Assembly (NCBI GenBank): GCA_003241285.1
Contig: QFOT01000060.1
Span: 1-11,613 of the forward strand
Source of the DNA: Micavibrio aeruginosavorus
GTDB lineage: Bacteria; Pseudomonadota; Alphaproteobacteria; Micavibrionales; Micavibrionaceae
Direction: 5' to 3'
Length of the DNA: 11,613 bases
In this document: one piece after another, positions 5,769 to 11,613 of the stretch
Position numbering within the stretch: the stretch's first letter is position 1
Layout: each line of letters begins with the position of its first letter
Notes under the pieces: generated by a model
The model's database searches: none
What the model saw: the letters and a program-made list of their open reading frames with translations, nothing else
What the model was told of the DNA's origin: nothing
Translations under genes and position numbers: made by a program

Positions 5769-6338
5769 ATGAGAAGCACACTTTTAACCATAGAAAACAT
5801 GTTCAGCAGCTCCGATAAAGTGGCATTGTCCAACTTTATCGGACGCTTTGGGCCTGATTCTTTTCTGGTTTTGATTTTTATTCTCATCTCTCCAAATTTG
5901 ATCCCCTTTTTAAGCCAATTTGGAATAGCTGAATTAACCAGCGGCATGGTCTGCCTGATTTCTCTTCAACTTATGACAGGTAGAGAAATGCCGTGGTTGC
6001 CACAGAAAATGGCTAATCGGGAAATGTCCTGTAAAAAAATTGCCATTGTAGGTGACCGGGTATTTCCGGTTCTTTATAAACTTGATTTATTGACGCAGCC
6101 TAGATTGAAAATGCTGAGCGATGTCAGGATGTACCGTTTTTACGGTTTAATGTTCTTTATTCTTGCTATGCTTATTTTGCTGCCACTGCCATTTTTCAAT
6201 TATGCGCCGGCAGTTGTTATTATGCTATCTGTTATCGGTCTTTTGAACCGGGATGGTTTTTTTCTTCTCGCCGGGCTTTCAATGTTTATGATTATATTGA
6301 CTGGCCTGACCTTTACTCTTGCCGCCATGATTATGTGA
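5769..6338 (+). CDS. exoD: ExoD-family membrane protein (exopolysaccharide-related)
   Basis: A 189-residue integral membrane protein of the ExoD family. Hallmarks are FGPDSFLVLIFILISPNLIP early in the chain (about residues 27-46), GREMPWLP at 71-78, and the C-terminal half with PLPFFNYAPA followed by LLNRDGFFLLAG and two or more membrane helices. In Sinorhizobium meliloti exoD mutants are altered in exopolysaccharide and alkali tolerance and invade nodules poorly; the biochemical activity of the family is not established. The frame also begins at a TTG at 5766, directly before the ATG at 5769, and the ATG is preferred. The ribosome-binding site is weak (GGA about 10 bases upstream). Its TGA is followed at once by the Shine-Dalgarno of the next small gene, which suggests coupled translation. 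Confidence 0.85.
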   Translation: MRSTLLTIENMFSSSDKVALSNFIGRFGPDSFLVLIFILISPNLIPFLSQFGIAELTSGMVCLISLQLMTGREMPWLPQKMANREMSCKKIAIVGDRVFPVLYKLDLLTQPRLKMLSDVRMYRFYGLMFFILAMLILLPLPFFNYAPAVVIMLSVIGLLNRDGFFLLAGLSMFMIILTGLTFTLAAMIM

Positions 6339-6344
6339 GGGCAG

Positions 6345-6515
6345 ATGTATATTTCGCCATATATTCGGGACTCCATCAGGCAGCCTGTGCCAAAAAAATT
6401 CAACTCTGTTGAAGATGTGATCTTTGATACGAACCTGACGTCAGATGAAAAGAAAAATATTTTAAAACGAATGAATTCTGGATCTAGAGCCACAAAAATA
6501 ATGAAGAATAATTGA
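6345..6515 (+). CDS. Small hypothetical protein, 56 residues
   Basis: I do not recognise this protein. The ATG at 6345 follows GAGGG (6337-6341), which overlaps the ExoD stop codon, so the start is well supported and translation is probably coupled. The product begins MYISPYIRDSIRQPVPKKF, continues with an acidic segment (VEDVIFDTNLTSDE) and ends in a Lys/Arg/Asn-rich tail (KRMNSGSRATKIMKNN). It has no signal peptide or membrane helix, so it is a likely basic cytoplasmic protein. It closes the group of the 84-residue protein and ExoD. It falls below common gene-length cutoffs and could be missed by automatic annotation. Confidence 0.6.
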   Translation: MYISPYIRDSIRQPVPKKFNSVEDVIFDTNLTSDEKKNILKRMNSGSRATKIMKNN

Positions 6516-6569
6516 ACTTTATGCTCATTTTATAGTTGGTTTGATTAACTGACTGAAGAGGAAAGTATA

Positions 6570-7019
6570 ATGAACAGAAACGAAATCAAAACAGAAAAAA
6601 ATAATACGCTCGCTTTGACGATGGCAGCAATAATTGCTGTTGTGATCATCATTGCTGTCGTGGCCTTTAGCAGTGGCGGAACTGAAGTAAATGATGATCC
6701 TGCTATGCAAGCAACAGCCACTACTGCAGATCCTTCTGCGAATGCTGCGGCAACAGAACCAGATAATACAGTTTCCCCGGCGGAACCCGTAGTTCCTGCC
6801 CCGGAAACAGGGACAACGACAGCCCAGCCTGTAATGCCTGATACAAGTGCAACTATGCCGGAATCTACAAATGGTACAAATGTGCCTGATGACGCTTCAC
6901 CTGATTTGGTGACTGACCCAGTCCCGGGTTCTCCGGGAACAGTTCCAGATTCCACAAGCGTTCCGAATCCGGGGACTACGGTTCCAACGCCTGTAACAGG
7001 AACAACGACCGAGCAATAA
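6570..7019 (+). CDS. Membrane-anchored Pro/Thr/Ala-rich protein
   Basis: A 149-residue protein of unknown function. A short, polar, Lys/Arg-containing N-terminus is followed by one hydrophobic helix at about residues 14-33 (LALTMAAIIAVVIIIAVVAF). The positive N-terminus suggests a signal anchor with the rest in the periplasm. Residues from about 35 to the end are low-complexity, rich in Pro, Thr, Ala, Ser, Val and Gly, with loose repeats such as PETGTTTAQPV and PVTGTTTEQ. This looks like a disordered spacer or stalk, with no recognisable folded domain. AGAGGAAAG precedes the ATG. The gene ends 9 bases before a strong hairpin terminator. Such proteins are poorly conserved in sequence, so homology searches will mostly give compositional hits. 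Confidence 0.75.
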   Translation: MNRNEIKTEKNNTLALTMAAIIAVVIIIAVVAFSSGGTEVNDDPAMQATATTADPSANAAATEPDNTVSPAEPVVPAPETGTTTAQPVMPDTSATMPESTNGTNVPDDASPDLVTDPVPGSPGTVPDSTSVPNPGTTVPTPVTGTTTEQ

Positions 7020-7028
7020 CATATTACG

Positions 7029-7063
7029 AAAAGCGCGGCTATATAGCCGCGCTTTTGTTATTT
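7029..7063 (+). terminator. Perfect-palindrome terminator
   Basis: Bases 7029-7056 are a perfect 28-base palindrome: AAAAGCGCGGCT and AGCCGCGCTTTT arms around a central ATAT. A T-rich tract follows. It is a strong intrinsic terminator for the Pro/Thr-rich gene and, by symmetry, can form on either strand. Confidence 0.9.
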
Positions 7064-7079
7064 TTATGGAGATTTATAC

Positions 7080-7595
7080 ATGAGAGAAGCTGTTGGATTA
7101 TTTCATGATATGGAGCAGTTGCAACTGGCTGTTAAAGAATTGGAGCGTACTGAGTTTCCTCGCGACGCATTAAGTGTGCTTGGAACAAATCAGGAAGCTA
7201 TAGAGGCTAGATTTGGAAATATCGATATTGAAAAGCTTGAAAACGCACCTATAGATAAAGATGCGCCAGTTCTTTCAGAAGAGAAAACTATTGGTTCAGG
7301 TGTAATGATTGCGGGTTCAGTATATATAGGGGCAATGGCGGCAGCCTTGGCTGCCGGCGCGATAACCATACCAGCAATTATAACCGCAGCTATCATTGGT
7401 GGTGCAGGAGGTGGGGCTGTCGGCGCGGTACTGGCCAAGATATTAGGCAATAATTATGATGCTGATATTGAAGAACAGCTTAAAAAGGGAGGGCTTTTAT
7501 TGTGGGTGCGTACATCAGGCGGCGAAAATGAAAATAAAGCTTGTGAGATATTAAGAAGATATGGCGCCGATCATGTTCATGTTCACGAATTATAA
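7080..7595 (+). CDS. Glycine-zipper membrane protein, possible general-stress type
   Basis: A 171-residue protein with three parts. Residues 1-45 form a small alpha/beta domain (MREAVGLFHDMEQLQLAVKEL, then FPRDALSVLGTN) resembling the N-terminal domain of general stress protein 17M/YflT-type proteins. Residues about 72-122 are a hydrophobic hairpin full of Gly and Ala (IIGGAGGGAVGAVLA), a glycine-zipper membrane insertion. The C-terminal part (LLLWVRTSGGENENKACEIL, then GADHVHVHEL) looks like a second alpha/beta half of the same soluble domain. The family is common in alphaproteobacteria but its function is unknown. The ATG at 7080 has GGAGA at good spacing. It starts 24 bases after the palindrome terminator, with no room for a separate complete promoter between them. 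Confidence 0.72.
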   Translation: MREAVGLFHDMEQLQLAVKELERTEFPRDALSVLGTNQEAIEARFGNIDIEKLENAPIDKDAPVLSEEKTIGSGVMIAGSVYIGAMAAALAAGAITIPAIITAAIIGGAGGGAVGAVLAKILGNNYDADIEEQLKKGGLLLWVRTSGGENENKACEILRRYGADHVHVHEL

Positions 7596-7663
7596 AAAAG
7601 TTCCCTAATTTTTCAGTTTTTTATTCAGATTTGCCATCTCCCATTTTTTCGTACAAGAAACAA

Positions 7664-7694
7664 TTGCCCATTTTAGGCCAAAAGGTATTATAAT
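7664..7694 (+). promoter_or_regulatory. Possible housekeeping promoter for the second hybrid kinase
   Basis: TATAAT (7689-7694) is a perfect -10 box. TTGCCC (7664-7669) is the best -35 candidate, but the 19-base spacer is longer than ideal. The likely transcription start lies about 30 bases before the ATG at 7729. Confidence 0.4.
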
Positions 7695-7728
7695 GGTATT
7701 GTAGTTTTTTGTAGTGAACAAGAGCGGC

Positions 7729-10155
7729 ATGCCAAATATTAATTTTTCAACTAAAGCGATTTTGCTTATAATTCTTGGGGTTTTAAACCTTTGCATACTG
7801 TTTTTTGTAAGCGACAATCTAGCTAAATCATGGAAAGAATATAAATTCGCGACATCTTTGCGCGAAGGTCTTGAAATAAGCGATCTGCTCTACAATGCGG
7901 AGATGTTTCTCTCTTCCGAAAGGGGAACGGCGATTTCAGTTCTCTACGCGCCCCCGGAAATTTCAGGCAATCTCATGCAGGAGCTTTTGCGTAGCAGAAA
8001 GAACGCAAACTCATATCTTGATGAAGCTTTGGAAAGATTGTCCCGTGAGGAACGGGAGGATTTGAAACAGCCAATTCAATCTGTGCGCGAAAGCTATGGT
8101 AGATTGCAAAAATTACGACGTAATTTAGATACCGCCTTAATGCTCCATACAGCGTCAATGTTAAATAAAGCCAAAGGCGAGCTTTCTTTGCCCGATCAAT
8201 TTTTTGATGCGGATACGGATTTGATCATGAAGATCGATGATCTGATCGAAATTTACAATCGGCCCTACAACGTGTCGAATCCAAGCGCCGCCCGCCAGAT
8301 AAGATTTACCCATCTTATCTGGGGAGTAACAGAATATGCAGGGCGTGAATATGCCATGATGGGAAAGTTCATTGCTGAAAACCAGAGGATGAGCCAGGCT
8401 GAAATGCAAAAAATGCAGGAGTGGCGCGGCCGTGTAAGATATGGATGGGAAATCGCACACGGGGCCCTGGCAAGTAATTCATGGCGCGAGAAAATCGCTC
8501 CTGCCATGGAAGAGGCGCAAAATCAGTACTTTTTAACTTTTGATAAGCTAAAGGGTTCGTTTTACGAACCCAGAAAAAAAACAGGTTTAAGTGTCTATCC
8601 CATAACGGTAGAGAACTGGCTTGATGTGGCATCACAAGCGGTAGCTTCCCTTCATCACCTCAATGATGCATTGCTGGATTTAAACAAGACCTATGTGGAA
8701 AGCATAAAATCTGAAACCGAGAATAAGATCATATTAAACATGCTGCTTTTGGTGGCTCTGTTTGCGATAAATTTATATTTCTGGAAGATGGTGACATATA
8801 GGATTTTATCGCCGGTACGCTTGATGACAGATGCGCTTAAAAAAACAACCAAAGGAGAAAACTTTATAATACCTGACATTGAGGGGCGGCGTGATGAGAT
8901 CGGTGATCTATTCCGTGCCTTTAAAATTTTTCAGGAAAACGCAAAAGAGCTCAAGGCTGAGCGCGACAAGGCGGAAGCCGCCAATAGCGCCAAGAGCGAA
9001 TTCCTTGCGAACATGAGCCATGAGATTCGTACGCCGATGAATGTGGTTATTGGATTATCCAATATACTGGCAGAGTCCAAGCCTTTGACGGATAAGCAGC
9101 GGGAATTTATCAAGACCCTGCAACTGAGCGCAGAGTCTCTTTTATCAATCATCAATGATCTGCTCGATATCAGCAAAATTGAAACGGAGAAGTATGAGCT
9201 TGAGGTTATTCCGTTCGACCTAACTGCGCTGGTCGAAGAAATCATCACCATCATGTCGGTTAAGGCCAAAGAAAAGGGGCTGGTATTCAAAGTCGATTTA
9301 AGCGGCATTGAAGGTAAGGAATTTCTGGGTGATCCAACGAGAATTCGCCAAATACTAACTAATTTATGCGGCAATGCCATTAAGTTTACTGAGAAGGGGC
9401 ATATAGGGCTAAAAGTTCAGGCGTTCATGAATGCATCCACCGCTTTGGAAGATATTTATATATCAGTTGAAGATACCGGTATTGGAATAGCACAAGAAAA
9501 ACTAGGTTCGATTTTCGAAAAGTTTACGCAAGCGGATAGCAGCATTAACCGTAAATACGGTGGCACGGGGCTTGGTCTAAGCATAACCCGTACACTGGTC
9601 GAAATGATGGGCGGCAATATCAGCGTCGAAAGTTACCCAGGTAATGGAACTGTATTTACCGCGCTCATTCCGTTGCAGTTAAATAAACTGAACGCAATCG
9701 GCGCGCAGTCTGAAAAGAAAGAATATTCATCCCATTTCTTGCCGGAAATAAAAAAAGCGATTGCGATCAATGACAATGCCTGCGTCTTGCTTGTCGAGGA
9801 TTATCAGCCCAATGCACTTGTTGCTGGCCTTTATCTTGAGCAGTTTGGCTTTAATCATGATGTGGCGGAAAACGGCATGATCGCTTTGAAGAAATTCAAA
9901 GAGGGCGATTATCTGGCCATTTTAATGGATGTTCAGATGCATGGGCTTGATGGATACCAGACAACTCAGGAAATCCGTAAATTCGAGAAGGAGATGCATA
10001 GGCCGCGCATCAAGATCATTGGGATGACGGCGCATGCTTTGCCAGGGGATCGTGAACGCTGCCTTGCGGCAGGCATGGATGATTATCTATCCAAGCCGTT
10101 TAATCCGGACGATCTCAGGGAAAAGCTTTCAGTGGCGCGCAAGAAAGCGGAATAA
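7729..10155 (+). CDS. Membrane hybrid histidine kinase (sensor-HAMP-HisKA-HATPase-REC)
   Basis: An 808-residue sensor kinase. Residues about 10-28 are membrane helix 1; about 29-333 are a large, mainly helical periplasmic sensor; about 334-352 are helix 2; about 355-410 are HAMP (RILSPVRLMTDAL, then RRDEIGDLFRAFKIF). HisKA carries SHEIRTPMN with His431 (codon 9019). The ATPase has its N-box at Asn545/Asn549, DTGIGI from Asp582 and GTGLGL from 612. The receiver has LLVEDYQPN, Asp734 in LMDVQMHGLDG (codon 9928) and Lys789 in LSKPF. All catalytic residues are present. The sensor contains SERGTA (about 63-68) in a helical context reminiscent of nitrate/nitrite-sensing NIT domains, but this is weak. 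The frame extends to a GTG at 7714, which has no ribosome-binding site. The ATG at 7729, with AAGAG upstream, is preferred. No Hpt partner is visible. Confidence 0.93.
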   Translation: MPNINFSTKAILLIILGVLNLCILFFVSDNLAKSWKEYKFATSLREGLEISDLLYNAEMFLSSERGTAISVLYAPPEISGNLMQELLRSRKNANSYLDEALERLSREEREDLKQPIQSVRESYGRLQKLRRNLDTALMLHTASMLNKAKGELSLPDQFFDADTDLIMKIDDLIEIYNRPYNVSNPSAARQIRFTHLIWGVTEYAGREYAMMGKFIAENQRMSQAEMQKMQEWRGRVRYGWEIAHGALASNSWREKIAPAMEEAQNQYFLTFDKLKGSFYEPRKKTGLSVYPITVENWLDVASQAVASLHHLNDALLDLNKTYVESIKSETENKIILNMLLLVALFAINLYFWKMVTYRILSPVRLMTDALKKTTKGENFIIPDIEGRRDEIGDLFRAFKIFQENAKELKAERDKAEAANSAKSEFLANMSHEIRTPMNVVIGLSNILAESKPLTDKQREFIKTLQLSAESLLSIINDLLDISKIETEKYELEVIPFDLTALVEEIITIMSVKAKEKGLVFKVDLSGIEGKEFLGDPTRIRQILTNLCGNAIKFTEKGHIGLKVQAFMNASTALEDIYISVEDTGIGIAQEKLGSIFEKFTQADSSINRKYGGTGLGLSITRTLVEMMGGNISVESYPGNGTVFTALIPLQLNKLNAIGAQSEKKEYSSHFLPEIKKAIAINDNACVLLVEDYQPNALVAGLYLEQFGFNHDVAENGMIALKKFKEGDYLAILMDVQMHGLDGYQTTQEIRKFEKEMHRPRIKIIGMTAHALPGDRERCLAAGMDDYLSKPFNPDDLREKLSVARKKAE

Positions 10156-10180
10156 AAAAAGCCCTGAACGGGCTCTTTTA
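10154..10180. terminator. Bidirectional terminator between kinase and TpsB gene
   Basis: AGCCC (10160-10164) pairs with GGGCT (10170-10174) around TGAAC, flanked by a run of seven A on the left and TCTTTTA on the right. Read on the - strand the U-tract is uninterrupted, so it should work best for the TpsB gene, but it lies directly after the kinase stop and may serve both. Confidence 0.75.
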
Positions 10181-10199
10181 AACTTAGATGTAAAAGGCT

Positions 10200-11613
10200 T
10201 TAAAAGCGCTTGCTGACGGTAAAAAGCAGCCTTGCTTTATCGGGGTCTTCAGTTTGGGGCGAGCGTGTCAGCGGAAACGCTAACATGGCGCCTGCATTGA
10301 TCTCCATAGGAAGGTCCATCCTCATTCCAAAGCCTGTAGAGGCCAGGGAGTCGATCTTTTGGGCGCTTGTCGTCGCGTCCTGGTTCCAAACGCGGCCCAC
10401 ATCATAAAATCCGAAAAGCTGATAGCTTTCCAAATATGGAAGCTTGTAGGGCTCTGTCCATTGCAGTTCTATTTTACCGGCAATACCTTCATCACCGATA
10501 ATTTCGGACGGGTCGTACCCGCGGCCATAGCCAATCCCGCCGACGCCAAATTCTTCAGCCGAATAAAGTGGGGCATTTGAGAGCTGTCCGGTGACGCCGA
10601 GTAAGAGATTGATGGAGCCATAGACGCGCTGAAGGCGCTGTAGTTCGGCGTTTAATTTATAGAAATCAGGCTCTGCTTCGAGGCGTGACATGTTTGCATC
10701 GTTTTCCTGGCTTGAGCCAAAGACGTCGATGCCATGGGATATTTCCACATCAGCGATATTGTAGCCGATGCCCAGCAGCGTATCGACGGCTTCTGCGCGG
10801 GCGCCCACGCGAACGGCGCGGATTCTGTCTTTACGCGTTTCTTCCAGATCGTTATCGGATTCAACGTTGCGGTAATCGAAGGTCGCCCGGCCTGTCAGGT
10901 TCAAAGCGCGAGAACGGATAAATGGATGGCGGATAGTCGCCCCGAGCAAGTCGGATCTGCCATCGACATCGAATTGTTTCAGGTCAAAGCCCGGTGATGT
11001 CAGGGTCTTGCTGCCGAACAGTTCAAAGCTGGTGCCGTAATCGAAAATCGGTTGCAGGTAATTCAATCCGATATAGGCAAGCTCGGTATCAAAGCCGTCC
11101 ATCGGTGTTGCAACGGCCTGTGCTGTAATTTTTTCGTTCAGGCCGAGAAGGGAATTGCCGCTGGCCGCCGCCGTAACCTGTGTCGGGCCTAAATAGCGGC
11201 TGCCGTAATTGTCAACGCCAAGCAGGGCATCAAAGCTGTCGCGTTCAGTTACAACCGTCATATCGGCGGCCCCTGTCTGGGTGGCGGACGGGCTTAGAAC
11301 GCCGCGAGCCGTTACGCCCGGCAGGTCATTGATAAGAAGCATCCAGCGCTCGAGATCTTTAACATTGGTCGCGCCATTGCTGGTCTTTATTTTTGAAGCA
11401 TAATCTCTGATCAAATCAAGGCCATTACCTGTTCCCTGAACATTCACTTCGCTGACATAGCCTTCGACGACCTGAAGTCTGGCTGTGCCGCCTTCAATGG
11501 TTTGTGGCGGTACAACGATTTGCGTCAGAATATAGCCATCGTTACGATATTTGCGGGTGAGGTCTGCTGCAATTCCGTAAAGATCGGCTAGAGTAATTGT
11601 TTGCCCCAGTCTG
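10200..11613 (-). CDS. TpsB/ShlB-type outer-membrane transporter, 5' end outside window
   Basis: The C-terminal 470 residues of a ShlB/FhaC/HecB-family protein, the pore of two-partner secretion. The frame is open to the right edge, beyond the GTG at 11447. The added residues are a typical POTRA segment (ADLTRKYRNDGYILTQIVVP, then a VVEGYVSEVNVQG end), so the gene starts outside the window. After the POTRA comes a beta-barrel with alternating strands. It includes the conserved loop-6 motif as GRGYDPSEIIGDEG (about 10495-10530), where most members have VRGY. The chain ends FTVSKRF, with the terminal Phe expected of an outer-membrane beta-signal recognised by the BAM complex. The secreted TpsA partner is not in the window. 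Downstream is only a terminator and the convergent kinase, so any linked tpsA must lie beyond the right edge. A BamA/TamA-type role is less likely given the POTRA and barrel pattern. Confidence 0.88.
   Translation of the reverse strand, partial: RLGQTITLADLYGIAADLTRKYRNDGYILTQIVVPPQTIEGGTARLQVVEGYVSEVNVQGTGNGLDLIRDYASKIKTSNGATNVKDLERWMLLINDLPGVTARGVLSPSATQTGAADMTVVTERDSFDALLGVDNYGSRYLGPTQVTAAASGNSLLGLNEKITAQAVATPMDGFDTELAYIGLNYLQPIFDYGTSFELFGSKTLTSPGFDLKQFDVDGRSDLLGATIRHPFIRSRALNLTGRATFDYRNVESDNDLEETRKDRIRAVRVGARAEAVDTLLGIGYNIADVEISHGIDVFGSSQENDANMSRLEAEPDFYKLNAELQRLQRVYGSINLLLGVTGQLSNAPLYSAEEFGVGGIGYGRGYDPSEIIGDEGIAGKIELQWTEPYKLPYLESYQLFGFYDVGRVWNQDATTSAQKIDSLASTGFGMRMDLPMEINAGAMLAFPLTRSPQTEDPDKARLLFTVSKRF

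Noticed and set aside
6545..6955. Reverse-strand reading frame of 136 residues opposite the Pro/Thr-rich gene
   Set aside because: Its Gly/Val/Ser-rich product is the mirror of the low-complexity coding strand, and the forward gene has a good ribosome-binding site and membrane helix.
6936..6962. GGAAC followed by CGTT inside the Pro/Thr-rich gene
   Set aside because: The spacer is 18 bases and the site is within a repetitive coding sequence with no gene start at the right distance.
7596..7630. A-rich and T-rich stretch after the glycine-zipper gene as a terminator
   Set aside because: No GC-containing stem forms; only A/T complementarity is present.
22..7656. A 14-base repeat ATTTTTTCGTACAA at 22-35 and 7643-7656 near both kinases
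   Set aside because: One copy is coding and the other intergenic, and a single match of this length in AT-rich sequence of this size is within chance.
8161..8635. Reverse-strand reading frames within the second kinase
   Set aside because: They overlap a well-supported 808-residue kinase and show no domain or ribosome-binding site.

Overview
The window looks like chromosomal DNA of an alphaproteobacterium with a moderate GC content. Four things suggest this: an EcfG-like (ECF15-type) sigma factor, three promoter-like sites matching the alphaproteobacterial general-stress consensus (GGAAC-N16/17-CGTT), two hybrid histidine kinases of a common alphaproteobacterial type, and an ExoD-family protein. 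I see no phage, IS, tRNA, rRNA or CRISPR signature, and I cannot assign a genus.

Layout, left to right. (1) A membrane hybrid histidine kinase on + (1-2133), cut by the left edge, ends at a bidirectional terminator shared with (2) an EcfG-like sigma factor on - (2183-2704). (3) An OmpR/PhoB-type response regulator runs divergently on + (2847-3578). (4) An envelope-stress cluster on + follows: a DUF883/YqjD-like membrane-anchored protein (3670-3987), a YqjE/Holin-X-like membrane protein (3994-4437) and a 46-residue entericidin-like lipoprotein (4483-4623). (5) A secreted EF-hand protein lies on - (4737-5291). (6) A compact + group holds an 84-residue unknown protein (5492-5746), ExoD (5769-6338) and a 56-residue unknown protein (6345-6515). 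(7) Two further envelope proteins on + are a Pro/Thr-rich anchored protein (6570-7019) and a glycine-zipper membrane protein (7080-7595). (8) A second hybrid kinase is on + (7729-10155). (9) A TpsB/ShlB-type outer-membrane transporter on - (10200-11613) is cut by the right edge.

The unifying observation is a set of EcfG-type promoters in front of DUF883, entericidin and (on the - strand) the EF-hand gene. All three have GGAACC, a 16-17 base spacer and a YGTTTG -10. With the EcfG-like sigma gene less than 3 kb away, the middle of the window reads as a small general-stress regulon devoted to the cell envelope, embedded among two-component genes. The usual partners NepR and PhyR are not in the window. 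The links between the kinases, the response regulator and the sigma factor are inferred from position only.
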